This document shows positions 36,301 through 48,739 of a stretch of DNA of 64,000 bases, one piece after another. The stretch is from assembly GCA_005765155.1 (NCBI GenBank), contig VCCP01000002.1:5518001-5582000 (forward strand), written 5' to 3'. A program made the position numbers and the translations under genes. A model generated the notes under the pieces. It saw nothing but the letters and a program-made list of their open reading frames with translations, made no database searches and was not told the DNA's origin. The first letter of the stretch is position 1. The number at the start of each line of letters is the position of its first letter. The stretch is from Zelopaecilomyces penicillatus (taxonomy: Eukaryota > Ascomycota > Sordariomycetes > Hypocreales > Pseudodiploosporaceae).

Positions 36301-37469
36301 GCTGCCATAACCATTTAGGCAGTCCCTCTGTAAATGCGTACAATTACATATCTGTGTCATTGTCCAGATATTATCCAGATACATAAAAGGCGTGTAACCG
36401 CTATGTCAGGTTGGAAACAAGGCATGGATGCAGAGAGAGTGATAAGCATGTGTGTGAGCCACTGTCTGGTCCCTAGTTGAAGAAAATAGGGTCTCTGCCT
36501 TACTTGCATGTGTCTCTATGGTTTCCACGTGCTAGTACGGCAACCTGTGAGGCTCTCACATCTTCTCTCACCCCCACCATATGCAGCTGTCGTACATTTG
36601 ATCCTCCGGCTGGAGATGAGAGAGGAGATTTCTGCATTGTGTGTCGCCAGCCTAACCCCTGTTCATACCTCCGAGGCATCTACCATTCTCTCTTCGGCCA
36701 TCACACCTCTCCTCCTTGGTTATGCAGGCGGCCCAAGGGTTGGCTGCATCAAAGTCTACTCAATCCATGCAGTCGGCTATCAACTAAAAACTGACAGGTC
36801 GCCTACATTTCGATGATCAGTATTATTTATACCTTGAGCCAGACCGGTCAATAGGCAGTCAGCGACCCAAACTGTCTCGGGAAAAGCTGCTTACATGCAT
36901 CTAGCCGACCTGTAGGAAACGCCAAGCACAGTAGATATGGACAAGTACCGAACCTCGCGACCAGATGAAAAAACAGCTGGCCCGTCAATGAGGAAAAATT
37001 CTACTTGATGCTTCTGGGTATATGTTACGCAATGCAAGAATAACTCAGGTTTGCTTGAATGCATGACAGTTTCAGGTGGTCGACATGTCTCGTGGAGAGG
37101 ATGAAAAGTGAAAAGGGGGGCGGGGAATTTTGCCGCACCCAACACACAAACAAGCAAACAGACAAATAAGCCAATGGCCCAAAAAGCGGCCCAATGTTAA
37201 TAGGACACATGATTGCACAGAGAGAAAAAGGGACTGCAGCAAAAAAACAGAAAAGGCAAGCTGTCTTTGTGACGGCGGCAGTTTGTTTGACGATGATCCG
37301 TCGACATTTCTCGTATCAGTTTTAAACCCAAAGCATCCGCCTTGTGCACCCATTGGCAACTGCACCTGCGCACCCACAGTCATTCCCATCTGGGAGCGAG
37401 TGAGCGCCATCTCTGTATCACACAACACAGCATACAGGCAGGACATACAGCCTCTGCCGCACCCGCCGC
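33305..37469. other. Gene-free interval between convergent genes
   Basis: A 4.2 kb gap between the 3' ends of the PARG-like gene and SEC24. I find no conserved coding exon. It has AT-rich patches (34470-34530), a TGTTGA hexamer repeat (about 34972-34998), an ATGTATAAATCC promoter-like box near 36131 and several C-runs of eight to nine bases. The frames here are short and lack domain features. Confidence 0.5.
34972..34998 (+). repeat. (TGTTGA)n short tandem repeat
   Basis: Four or so copies of the hexamer TGTTGA/TGATGT with small variation. Confidence 0.75.
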
Positions 37470-40400
37470 TTACCAGTAGGCGGGCCTCAGTCCTGCAAAG
37501 TTGGCCATTACCGCCGTGGCCTCTCCCTCTCCCTCTTTCTTCCGCTGCCCGTTCAGCTGTTAGGTACCGTTTGTCAGCGTTCATTCGCAGAAGATAGTGC
37601 ATAGGGTCAGCTTCAAAAAAAATCAAAAAAATCTTACCTCCAGTTGCACCCCCTTGTGTATGTGTACTAGCCAATCCACATAACTCTGTGCCTCATTGTT
37701 CCGGTCCTCAACTAGCATACGGGCAAACTCATATTCGGCTCCATCAATCCCTTGCCTTGCCAATTGTATTGTCAGGCCTTTGGATCCCCGTGACGTCTTG
37801 AGGAACTCAATGATGTTGCGAACTTGGGCGTTGAGGTGTGTCTCAAGAACTGGCAATGATGAGGTATATGCATCCAGTCCCTTGAGCGAGTCTTTGCCCT
37901 CCCCGAAGAGGTCTGAAATCAGATTCGGCGAGGTCTGAGCGTGGAACCAAAGAAGGCATTGTTGGCCATTATCCACGAGGTAAACCCCACCAGCTTCGAC
38001 ACGGGCAAACGAGGTCCGCGCAGAAGGCGGCATTTTGAGGTGCCCAGTCTCAGGGTCAGCAAACCCCTCTTCGGGCTGCAGGTTGTGAACAGCAATCATC
38101 TTGGGGTAGAGATACAGGCTGAGTTCCGCAGGTCCCATGCTTCGGACCATGCGCATCTCGTGCACTCTTCTGTCAGAATTCTCGATACCGCCCTTGAAGG
38201 CTCTGCACTTGACTAGTCCCAACATGTACATGCAAAATTCCTTGAGCCTTTCTGGCATGACGAGCTGACCCGGCGGGTGTTGCTGGGCAGAGTGTTTTCT
38301 GTAACATGACATGATGTCTATGGTCCGCTCCGTAAGCATATTTCGGACATCCTTCAGGCTACTCGAAGTCGTCGCCAGTTTGGTGCTGGCCTCCTTGGCC
38401 AGTAGACCTACAACAGCGTCCTGGTCTACAAACTTCATGCACCCCCTGATATTCTGCTCTCGGTTTGTAGATTCCTTCGAGGTATCACTGACGCTGGCAA
38501 TTACATTGATACAACGTACTCGCCTCTGTCCAGAAGCGGATGTATATAGTAGAGCAGTTTGGAAGTGAGCATCCAGTTTAGCATCCAACTTGCCATCGTG
38601 GCTGAAGGAAACACCAAGAGCCTTGTCTGCGTCGATAACACCAATCTCAAGGTCAGCCCCAAAAGTGTGCTGGACAAAGTTGCCGTGGTAAGCAGCCACT
38701 TGAAGCCCGTTGGAGCATCGGACTTTCATCAACGCCTGGAAGCCCGTTTCGCGAAGCACTGTGTGTGCAATCTCGGCAGACATCTTTGGGCTATCACGGG
38801 GAGCGATGAAGTTGGGATAGTAGAAAGTCTCGCCACCCGTTGTAGCGGCAACATGGCCTATTTAGAAACGTCAGCATCATGACACCCGCTACCGGATCGT
38901 AACCTTCAATCTTACCTATTGTAGCAATATCGAGATAGCCACCAGATGGAGCCGCCAAGAAAAAGTCGGCTCCAATGCCTGTCGCCGCCATCTTTTCGGC
39001 TACCTTCTTCCAAGCAGGGTGCTCCGTTGTGTAGAGCTTCTTGTCCATTTCACCACCAGGATGGTTGCCATCGTCGCGCATAAAGAGCCGCCCTGGCCCC
39101 CAAGTAGGCAATGTCGAACAAGCACACACAATCTTACCCCCCGTCTTCTCTAAGGCCGCCAAGGAAGAGTTTAGAGCTGCAAGCAGAGCCGGCTCGGCAT
39201 TCTTGACGGTCGAGAACATCTCGGGTAATCGGGTCAAGAGAGATGTGATGACGCCTCTAGCCTCGTAAGGATCGACGAATAAGCCCTCGCCAAGAGGCAA
39301 GAAGGGGTCCTCCAAGTCAGGCATAATCATCATGTGGGCTTGGTCCAAAGCCGGCTGTGATATGATTAGCGAATACAGCACACAGGCTTGCAATGTTAGT
39401 CTCTTCATCTTACATTTATGTTATAGAATTGAATGTCCTTGTCAAATGTGACAAAGCCAACCTTGGCCCCTTCAGGAATTCTTCGTTTCGGTTCACCATT
39501 CTCATCTTTTTCATGGTCTTCTCCACCGTAGAGTGCTGCTAAGATACCATCACAGAATGTCTCCATGAACCCTTTGTTGTAGGACTCCTGAGTGGCATCA
39601 ATGAGGAATAGCCATCGCAAACCAACGGGCTCCCTAGTCCAGTACTCTTTTGGCACCACGAACTCGACTGTGCCTCGGTGAAGCTCAGGTCGTTGGTCTC
39701 TGTCTACACGCACGCCCTGGGGGCTAGTAGCGCAAAAGTAATCCGGCGGGGTATCGTTGGGATATGAGCAAAGATTGCACACGAATTTGTTGCCTCCAGA
39801 TCTGAACATCATGAACGGGTTGATGTATGCACGACATCTCCGGCACCGTGGTGGGCCGACATCACCAAAGTCTAGGATGGGTATTTCCGCCTCGCCAGTT
39901 GAAAGTGAAGCCATAGGCTGCAGCATCATTCCTAGTGGAAGACCAGTAGCTTGTAGCCCTTCAGCTGTTGCTGGAATGTTGTTCATCGATAACCGAGAGT
40001 ATTTGGGTGATGCGTTGCCCTGATCAAAGGCAACAAACGAAACTGTCGCAGGAGGAGGAACATGGCGCTCAAAGGTTGGATACACGTTCTTGAGAAAGTA
40101 GTCCTGAACCGAATCACGGGAAGTTGGTATGCTAGGCATGTCATCGGGGGAGAGCCTTGTAGAACCGCCAGTTGAGATAGTTGCTGCCGCATCAGCGGAT
40201 CCATTCCTTGAGGCGAAGTCGGCCGGTGATGCGGGAGCGCCTGGGCTAAAGAGCGGATTCGCAGGAGCAGGGAACTGATTGGGGCTCATCATTTGAGGAG
40301 TTCCCTGAGGACTTGCGAACTGCCCCCCAAATGATGGAATGCCCTGGTCTTGTATACCACCACTATTGAGAAATTGGCCTGGAGGCGGCATGCCATTGAA

Positions 40401-40727
40401 GGCCTGTGATGAGCCCGATGGCTCGACGGTATGATGGGCATGTCGATCCTTCTTCTTCTTCCTGATGGTGGCCTGTCCCGCATCCGGTCCCAAGTTCATC
40501 CCCCCCATCTGTGCTGCGAGAGAAGCGTCTTGTGCTGGGGGCATCTGACCACCCCCATAGACTGGAGAGCCGCCATAGCCAGGCGTCTGCTGCTGCTGCT
40601 GCTGGTAGGGGGACTGGGCGATGGGAGGCTGGAATTGAGGAGGAGCGGGAGCTGTTGTGCGGTTTGGATCGTTGGGGTCAATGTACTCGCCATGGCCTAG
40701 GGCGTGGTATTGAGAATGGTCGGCCAT
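37470..40727 (-). CDS. SEC24: COPII coat cargo adaptor Sec24
   Basis: The product is a 1019-residue COPII inner-coat subunit. It pairs with Sec23 on ER exit sites and selects cargo. Exons are 40727-39414, 39354-38916, 38857-37638 and 37556-37470, with all phases consistent. The last exon is easy to miss: reading through its donor gives an early stop at 37623. Splicing to the acceptor after 37557, with a GCTGAC branch site, gives the conserved fungal C-terminus ending ANFAGLRPAYW. The N-terminal 200 residues are Pro/Gln/Gly-rich. The zinc finger has C295, C298, C317 and C320. The trunk domain contains RWLFLIDAT and GAKVGFVTFD, continuing into QAHMMIMPDLEDPF. The beta-sandwich, helical and gelsolin-like domains follow, with GGETFYYPNF and LLWFHAQTSPNLI as landmarks. 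It shares a divergent promoter region with histone H1. Confidence 0.95.
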
Positions 40728-43523
40728 GGTGCAAGCTCCAAGTCGAGACGAGGGCGCTATCAGGCGAGCATGTAGGTACGGGAGTAATTAGTGGCGATGC
40801 CGATGAAGGCAAGGTACGAGTGGGGAGGGGTCTTGGTCTCGGTCTCAGTCTCTTGGGCAGAAGCGGCCCAGGGTGAGGCACAGATGGATTTGTCAATGTA
40901 GCTCGCTCAAACGCTCAGCAGTGCTGCCATGGTCTCGTGACCCCACGTCTCAGTGTATCGGTTTCGAAGCTCTCCCGGCAGGTTTGGGCTGGCAGAAGGA
41001 TGCTTGTTGCTCGGCTGCTTGGTGTTCAACTGGCTGCAAACGATTAGCTGTCCTAAAGATTCAACTTTCGTGGCTAACCTCGTCAACGTGTTCCCACCTT
41101 CCTCCCATTGGCGGCAGCTTGTCAGTGCTACTCGTGGTGTCCCGCACCCCGCCCCACAACTGTTATCCCACCAAGCCCACGCCATATCGGGCACATCACG
41201 TGGTTTATCTCGTGCCACTCCACTTCCATCCGTGTAAGTCAAGCAACAGCATGGTGGACATGTGCCGCACCTTGTGTGATATTCAGGTCAAGTAAAAGGA
41301 AAACAACACAAACCAAGTCTTTTATAAGTAGTTGGGAGGGCTTATATGAGATCTACTTGATTGCTTACCGCGGGATAATTGATAGTTCCGGGCATTGGAG
41401 CGTTGGCCGTTGAATCACAGTGCCAAGGCTCTTGTCATCGATGGTCAGGCTTACATTGTGAGAGCTGATGAGATATGTTTCGCGTAGCCCACACGCATCC
41501 CAAGATGATGTACAGGTACACTCGTCAGAAGGAGTTTCATATGAGAAGGAATTTGTTTTACCAGATGTCATGTTTCTCGACGCGTTTGGGTATCCTGGGC
41601 AAGAGCCGCAAGATGCTGAAGGCAAGTGCGGGGAGCACGGATGAAATGGTCGGCAGCCAATTGCTACCCAACGGCGGCTCACATATCTTCTGGAGCATAC
41701 CTTTGACTTGTTGAATATATAGATAAGAATATCAAAATTCACTGTTAGTATTGATTGCTTGGGTGAAATGATAAGCAATCTCATTGTGTGGAAGTTACTT
41801 TTTAAAAGTTGTTATGTGGCCCAAGCAGGGCTGGGGTGGGGAGTTTCGAGAGCTGAAGCCGTGTCCTGGTAGCATGACCGTTCAACTTTTCAATTAAACA
41901 TCGTAGAAAGAAAAAATCAATGAAAAACTTTATCTAGCATGTCGCCCTTGCATCAATCGCTAGATTCATGAGAGAAATAGTTCAGAAAGCCTCGCGGCGA
42001 CAAGAGACAGGCAGCGTGTTTTGATTAGTCGCATGACTTGACCAACACAGACATCGTGACCGCCATCGCGTTGTCGCGACGAGCTACGCAAGCAAGCTTG
42101 CCATGATCATGAGGAAAAGAATGAAGATTTGGGCAAAGTTTAATTCGTAAAGGCCATAGGTTCCATTTGCTCATTAGCAAATGGCTATTTTGACCCAAGG
42201 GGGTGGCGTGGGACGCGGAATAATGACGGCGGTAGTTTTGTGCGGATAGCCTCAGCAGCTGCGAGCATGAGGCGAGCTCCAACCTCGGGAGTGACTTGAG
42301 CATTATTGTCCACAACGAATGCTTAGTTGTTCCCAGACATAATTACAAATGACCCAGTTGAAAGCCAGAGAGCAGTAGATATCACTTGGACTATTTACAA
42401 TTAGGCCAGCTGCGTTGCGGCGGCGTGAATAGAAATGCGACGACAAGCCATACGCGACCGCATCGCCAACCATGCATGGCAAAGCACATCTACGGACCCT
42501 GATGCGGAAACGACGCTGCTACGACAAACGGCCGACAACCAGCCACGACTGCGTGGCGACTAATGTAAAAGGGTCTGGCAGAGACGGCTGTGATTGCCAG
42601 AAAATGACTCATTCAACAATGGCAAAGGAGGGCCGCAGCGGGAGGGCGCGAGATGGAGGGAACGGCGAGGGACAGCAATTCGCAAGTGATGTTGGGGGGG
42701 CCGTCGAACCTCAGATCAGACTCGACACGCCTCGACGTGGTACACCGCAGACGAGGTGATGTTGGCAGCAGCCAATCAGAAAATTGGTCACGGGGCGGGT
42801 ATTATTTTCGACGCAACTGGGGCCGATTTTTAAAGGGACGCTACCTAGCTCGGACTGATCGATTAAAGGTGGTGGTGTGGCTGGAGCCGGGGGGATTGGG
42901 GGGGGGGATTTCAGTGGGCTTTGCCATTCCAAGGTGCCCTGCCGCCAGCAATGCCATGCTGATGCTGCCTTCTGGCGTGCGCATTTCTGAGCACACGCGC
43001 GCAATCGGGAAACCGGACGCTGCAAAGTGTGGCGCTGAGGTATCTTACAGCGTGTCAATGTATTGTATTAGAGCCCTGACGCCCCACCCACACCCCGGCC
43101 GGGAACGGTACAGAGCTCCAGGGCCTGTATTATGTACATGCTGAGCTTCTACGGCTAGTGAGCTAGTGGGCTGGTGGGTTGGTGGCATGGATGCATTGAG
43201 ATGTGGCATGGCAGCATGGGCATGGCAGGCGATGCGCGCCAGAGCCCGGCGCAGGAGCTGCCCAGCTAAGACCACAGACCCGACTACTGATTGCGCTGTC
43301 CCCCCCGCCCGATATATAAACTTGCCCCATCCCCTCGCCGCGACCGACGAAGTCGGCTTGCTCGCTCTCACTCTGAACTCTAAAGCAATCCGTGTCTCTC
43401 CGTTTCGCCTCATCAGCTATCGCGTCTCATTCCATTTTCGATCCACTCGAAAGCTTCGCATCATCTCTCACGCGCTCTTCGTTCAAACCACCACACAACA
43501 ATCACCACACACCTTCTCTCGCA
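40728..43523. promoter_or_regulatory. Divergent intergenic region SEC24/histone H1
   Basis: A 2.8 kb interval that must hold both promoters. The H1-proximal end carries C-rich sequence, a TATA box and a CT-rich leader. The block at 42880-42915 is G-rich, including a run of nine G (42898-42906). I see no other gene. Open frames on both strands overlap and appear accidental. Confidence 0.5.
43313..43320 (+). promoter_or_regulatory. TATA box of histone H1
   Basis: TATATAAA directly after a CCCCCCGCCCGA block, about 205 nt upstream of the ATG. The context is typical of a strongly expressed fungal gene. Confidence 0.7.
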
Positions 43524-44531
43524 ATGCCTCCCAAGAAGACTGATGGCGCTACCGCTCCCAAGACCAAGAGCGCCCCTGCTCATGCCAGCTACCAGGTTCG
43601 TCGCCTTTTCATCCATCAATTGATGAAGACTGTTCTGGGAATAAAAAATTTATACTAACGCGCCTTATAGGATATGATCACTGATGCTATTGCCAATGTA
43701 TGTTGATGCCCAAGCCCAACTCGCGCCCTACACCACTATTGTGTGTCGCGGCGCTTTACCGCGCGTATTATGTGCCTCTGTTGGCGTCTTGCCACTTTTA
43801 TTTTGTCAAATTTCTTGTCGCTAGTGTCACTAAACTAACGCGTTTCTCTTTGCCTGTCAACAGCTCAAGGATCGCAATGGTTCCAGGTAAGCAGAACCAC
43901 GCGCCTATCATAGCAATCTTTCGCATACATGATCTAACATGTCCCAGCCGTCAATCTCTCAAGAAGTATGTCAAGGCAAACAACACCATCAATGTTGAGG
44001 GTAAGATGTTTGACTCCCTCTTCAACAAGGCCTTGAAGAGCGGTGTTGAAAAGGGCATCTTCGCCCAACCCAAGGGCCCCTCTGGCGGCACCAAGCTGGC
44101 CAAGAAGAAGCCTGAGCCTAAGAAGGTCGCCGCTCCTAAGAAGGAGGAGACTGCTAAGAAGCCTGCCGCCAAGAAGGCCGCTGCCCCTAAGAAGGCTGCT
44201 GCTCCTGCTGCTGCTAAGGCGGAAAAGTCCTCTGAGAAGTCTGAGAAGAAGGCACCAGCAAAGAAGGCGGCCGCTCCCAAGAAGGCCGCTTCTGCTTCAA
44301 CCACAAAGAAGGCCGCTGCTCCCAAGGTATACCTAAATCCGATACCTGCACTATATGTTTGTTCTCAACTAACTGTTACAGGCTGAGAAATCCGAGACCA
44401 CTCTGACAAAGACCAAGACTGGCCGAGTCACCAAAGCAGCAAAGCCTGCAGCGGCTGTGACAAAGAAGGCTGCACCAAAGAAGGCTGCCGCACCGAAAAA
44501 GGCCGCCTCTGCTGCTACTGCTAAGGCATGA
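43524..44531 (+). CDS. HHO1: Linker histone H1
   Basis: A 216-residue linker histone that binds the nucleosome dyad and linker DNA. Five exons: 43524-43595, 43671-43697, 43864-43886, 43948-44326 and 44382-44531. The phases fit at all four short introns. The second and third exons are only 27 and 23 nt, so the start of the globular winged-helix domain is assembled from three small exons. That reads ASYQDMITDAIANLKDRNGSSRQSLKKYVKANN. The domain continues through GVEKGIFAQPKGPSGGTKL, the usual basic end. The C-terminal tail is Lys/Ala/Pro-rich with repeated AAPKK and PAKKAA units, and a codon bias to AAG and GCC/GCT as expected for high expression. Large antisense and alternate frames over the tail are composition artefacts. 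Confidence 0.96.
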
Positions 44532-46188
44532 GGCGACGTTTTTTCTGGTGTTTGAAATCTTTTTTTTCTAATGAATGACCACATGGCGTTTCGGAATTGA
44601 ATCTTAAGGGCTGGTTTGGGAGAGTAAGGTCTACTGGGTTTACTTGGGCGGAGCTCAGGAAAGGTGTCTGTTTTGGTGCGTGCACACGCACGCTGGGCTT
44701 GCCGATTTTTAGCATTCGCATCTGCTCTCTGACCGGAACGCGCCTGTTGTTGCAAAAGACAGGCAGCTTTGAAGGCAACACACAGCTCCCTTGTATGATA
44801 AAACGCACGGCGAGGTGATGGAGATGAGCTGAGACATGGGGAACAAAGCTGTTGGGTTTAGGCGTAGTTCTTCAAAGAACTGGCAGAGGTGCTTGAATGA
44901 CTGGGTGAATTGATGCTGGCGGTCACGAGGGGGATAGCGTTGTGTGTAAATATACCTATAGTTCAATGCAATGAGACGGAAATGACAATACTATGAGTGT
45001 TTTGCCTGCTTTTCCACATGGCGTAATTTGCCATGACTCTCTCGAGACTGGGGCCTAGGCTCGAGCGTGTGCGTGTTTGTTTACATGCTGCCAGGGTTAT
45101 CTCGAGAAGTCGCGGTCGTTCGGCTATGTTGCGTCACGTGGCCGTGTAAGTGCCTCAAACCGCCGATAACGTCACCTCTGAAATCGACACGTGGTGCAAC
45201 AACAAGAGCAGGATAATGCCTAATGGAGTATAGCAGAGTTGAGGCCGACTAAGGGGTAAACCGGCACGGGGCAGAGCGCAAGCCAAGTTTGAAACGGGCC
45301 AAGGGGTTGCGTTTCTATGTATTGATTAGGCATCCCATTTACCCAGACCAGCTGTTTCAAGTGATTGATCAAAGAGGAAGGGAGGATGGAGGATGAGAGA
45401 CTGAGATTGTGCTTGTGCTTGTTACCAAAAGCATTTGTAAAACGACAGTAAGAGCCATTAATAGATGGTACACGCAGGCATCAGAAAACATCTTACGCAG
45501 GCCGCAACCACGAGCAATGAGACTCGCTCACTCATCCCTCAATACGAACAAGGACCCAAGGAGGAGGGAGACACATGAGTTCATTCGTCAGCGTTAATCG
45601 TCGTCATCGTCCAGTTGTTAACGGTACTTACCGAGACCCCCCCCTCCATCATGACCTGTGCGTGCTCCAGAAGGTGCGGTGGGTGCAAGTGGTTAGAAAG
45701 CACCTGCGCACTGCTGTGATGCATACCAAAGCATCAAGTACCGCGCTAACATTGGACAGGCAGTTCCACCCACCACACCCCTCCAAGCGCTGTACAATTG
45801 ATAGCTGCAACGCGTTCTACCTCCCAGAGCCCAGAGGTACCTGAGCAGGTCCAGTGGCTCGTGTCCGGAGGACTACTACTACCCGATCCCTCCGGAGGAG
45901 CACAGCCTAGGTAGCCACCTTTCTCAAAGTAGTACTTCCACTACCTACCTACTTTGTTATCAAGTTGCTATTTGCTCCTCATACAAGCTCTTCATCTCTT
46001 ACCACTGGAGTTGTCTGACCAGGGTCAATCACATTGGGAATCAGACCAAAGCTGTGTTGTGTCGGAAGATGGAGTGCGGCTTCCCACGCTGCTTGCCATG
46101 ACTACACCATAGCAAAGGCATCCCTGTTCGAGCTCAACACACCCCTCGACTCTGTCGCCTCTGACAGAGGGTGCAGCAACGTTTCGCA
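44532..46188. other. Intergenic between histone H1 and the proline-rich gene
   Basis: The first 300 bases are 3' flank of H1. The rest is the upstream region of the next rightward gene, with a cluster of CTACC/GGTAGG words at 45880-45955 and a CTCCGGAG inverted pair around 45868-45900. No gene is supported. Confidence 0.5.
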
Positions 46189-48012
46189 ATGGCATCGTCC
46201 AATCCGTTCCGGAAGAAGGCGGTACAGGTGGAGACTCGGTTCCCGCCAATCGATCCTATAGACATCTCGCAGGCGCTCTCGGCAACCCCAGACCTGGACG
46301 ACGAGCGTCTTGCTTCCATGCGAGGCGACACCAAGAGGGCCAAGGTTATCAAAAGAGTCCGCGTCCTGTCGCCGCCACCGCGGTCTCCTGACTCCCCAGA
46401 ATGGCCAGTAGATGCGCCGCCGTTAACTCAGAGCTTGCCGTTGGCACAGGCGGCCTACCCTCAGGATCCCTTCAATGCTGCCTTGGCCGACGAGAGCGAC
46501 AGAGACAGCGCAGCTACCCCGCCCCCTCCTTTCCCAGCTGTGCAGCCGAGTAAAAGCTCTAGCCACGTCCCGGCCAACCCTTTCAGCAAGACGCTTGAGG
46601 ACTTGGAAAACAACCGAGAGCGTAAAGATGAACCACGGGCAGGCGAGGGAGCAGCAGAAAGGGCGCTCAAGTCAGCAACATCGACGAGGAAATCCCTAAA
46701 TGTTGACTCGTTCAGGCGCCTACTCATGACTGGTGCTGCCGCTCCCTCGGACTCTCCCCCTTCGGCAGAGGATTCTTCTTTGGCCATCAGTTACGCAGAG
46801 CCTAATGACGGAGCCTCTCTGTTCTCGGTGCCCGCGCCCTCCCATGATACACGTTCATCGACACTAGTAGCACAGACTCGTGATACAGCTAGTCCTCCAT
46901 ACAATGGCGATGTGAATAGTGGTCTTAAATCCAACCATAGTCAAAGGGGTCATGACAAGAAGACTCCGCCGCCGCCACCAAGTTCGCGCCACGGAAAATC
47001 ATTAAGAAGTGGCTCAAGTGACCCTAGAAGTGATTTTGTCTCCAACTCCAAAGACGGTGTATCTCAACCTTTAACAAACCTCAGCCAGCCTTCATCGCCT
47101 TTACCCACCGACGACGTCTCTGGGGCTGAGGGTTATTCTTACAACAATAGCAATAGGAGTTCGATTTCTAACCATGAGTCGTTACACTATCCCGCATCTC
47201 CACAACAGAATTTAGAGCCACAAGCCCGGTCCGCAAATCAACAAGAACACAGCGTACATAATACAACAATAGCTTGCCCGAGTGACGGCAAGAAATCTAT
47301 TCCGGCCCCCCCACCGCGGAGAGGGCATGGTAGAGCTGAGAGTAAGAGTTGCGCATCGCTAAATGCATCTCGTGCCACCCCTCTTCCTCTTCCTACGAAG
47401 TCTCAGGATGATGACCCGCCATCACGATCATCCATGGAATCCAACCGGTCTCGGTCTGGAAGTATCCGTCATTCTGCGAACGCTCCAGTACCTCCACCTC
47501 CAAGGAGGCCATATGCTGCACCTAAACAAGTAGGCACTGTGCCCACAGCTGGCAGCTCTTCGTCCAGTATTCCACAGGCTCAATCACCTTCCTCTCAGAG
47601 CTCTGAAGCTGATAACAAATCCGCTTTGCTCGATCCACCAATGGCGCATGAGTTTCGGAGCGCAACACCAAAACTGGCAGCGCCACCACCACCACCACCG
47701 GCGCGTCACCAATCTACACGTCGACCCCTCAGTATTCGCAGCATAGACGCTGTCAGTAGACGCCTCTCCGGAGAGGAAAAGCAGCGTGATGGTATAGTTC
47801 CACCTCCGCCACCACCAAGACAGAGGGGAAGTAGCCAAAGCAGCTTGGACGGTCCACTTAGGCGCACAAGTGCTGAAGGTGGTACGAAACTGAAGTATAC
47901 CATGAGCGAGCCATCAAAGCCGGCTGTTGATTCTAGCAAGAGCGTTGACATTCTTGCTGATCTTGATGCCCTGAAGAGGGAAATAGACGTCATGCGCGGG
48001 AGCACAAGCTGA
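46189..48012 (+). CDS. Proline-rich, NPF/DPF-motif protein, possible endocytic adaptor
   Basis: A 607-residue intronless protein with no folded domain that I recognise. It begins MASSNPFRKK; the frame is open upstream but this ATG is the first. NPF tripeptides, known ligands of EH domains, occur at residues 5-7 and 130-132, and a DPF at 93-95. The rest is Ser/Pro-rich. It carries at least five polyproline blocks (for example around 46962-46981, 47303-47322, 47684-47702 and 47801-47820) that match SH3 or profilin ligands. A short amphipathic, probably helical segment closes the protein (SVDILADLDALKREIDVMRG), preceded by a basic KLKYTMSEPSK stretch. The combination suggests a scaffold in actin-patch endocytosis or cell polarity, but that is inference from motifs. 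It lacks a clear WH2 motif, so I do not call it verprolin. It is convergent with the LrgAB gene. Confidence 0.75.
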   Translation: MASSNPFRKKAVQVETRFPPIDPIDISQALSATPDLDDERLASMRGDTKRAKVIKRVRVLSPPPRSPDSPEWPVDAPPLTQSLPLAQAAYPQDPFNAALADESDRDSAATPPPPFPAVQPSKSSSHVPANPFSKTLEDLENNRERKDEPRAGEGAAERALKSATSTRKSLNVDSFRRLLMTGAAAPSDSPPSAEDSSLAISYAEPNDGASLFSVPAPSHDTRSSTLVAQTRDTASPPYNGDVNSGLKSNHSQRGHDKKTPPPPPSSRHGKSLRSGSSDPRSDFVSNSKDGVSQPLTNLSQPSSPLPTDDVSGAEGYSYNNSNRSSISNHESLHYPASPQQNLEPQARSANQQEHSVHNTTIACPSDGKKSIPAPPPRRGHGRAESKSCASLNASRATPLPLPTKSQDDDPPSRSSMESNRSRSGSIRHSANAPVPPPPRRPYAAPKQVGTVPTAGSSSSSIPQAQSPSSQSSEADNKSALLDPPMAHEFRSATPKLAAPPPPPPARHQSTRRPLSIRSIDAVSRRLSGEEKQRDGIVPPPPPPRQRGSSQSSLDGPLRRTSAEGGTKLKYTMSEPSKPAVDSSKSVDILADLDALKREIDVMRGSTS

Positions 48013-48739
48013 TGTATCAGACTCGACGATTAGAAGCTTTGGACGGTGCGATTTTGGATAGGACAGTTCATGTTTAAATGTGGAAAGGTATGAGCGAAAG
48101 TGTGAGCGAGATGCAAAAGTTACAAGAGCGGGGTGCTTTTGGGGAGCTTCGAATCGTCCACATCCCAGGGCTTTTTCAAATAAGTACGGAGAAAGAGCAA
48201 TGTAGAGTATTTGTTTCTCCATGGTCCATACAACTTCCTAACTTATCAGTTGCGCAAACTCATAAAATCAGATACACACTTGGGTTGGACTAGCTGAGCA
48301 AACTCTTTTCAACTATCTACATGTACACCAATGTTGGAACAGGGAGTAGGAGTCTTTTTGCCGCTCTTGGCCAAATGCATGGAGAAAAGTTTTGAGACTA
48401 AAAAAAGAGCAAACGGTGAACAGGTGACTCAAATCATCATCAGAGTATTTGTTATTCTTCACACATTTTAGAACGTTCATACTTGGTTCTTCTGCCCAAT
48501 TCCATATTTTATCACAATTTACCTGGGGATAAAGGGGCAGAGATGCACCTTTAATGCTGGTAGCAGTTTGCTGGTCCCCTATTGCCATTAGAGTTGCAAA
48601 TTTCCATGCTGCTGCTCGAAAAGAAACCACATTGCGGACAGTAAGTCTCTTCATATGAAGAAATCTCTGTGCTATTGGGTCATAAAACTCGATGCTCATT
48701 TTGGGCATTGGAGTAGTAAAATTAGTTTATCAGCCAAAC
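48013..48739. other. Intergenic between convergent genes
   Basis: This stretch lies between the 3' ends of the proline-rich gene and the LrgAB gene. A 131-codon frame on the minus strand (48313-48708) has no recognisable feature and probably lies in 3' UTR. Confidence 0.45.

Noticed and set aside
43951..44325. Ala/Phe-rich antisense frame over histone H1
   Set aside because: A direct shadow of the AAG/GCC-biased H1 tail codons.
48313..48708. 131-codon minus-strand frame after the LrgAB stop
   Set aside because: No domain and no separate promoter signal; 3' UTR is the simpler reading.
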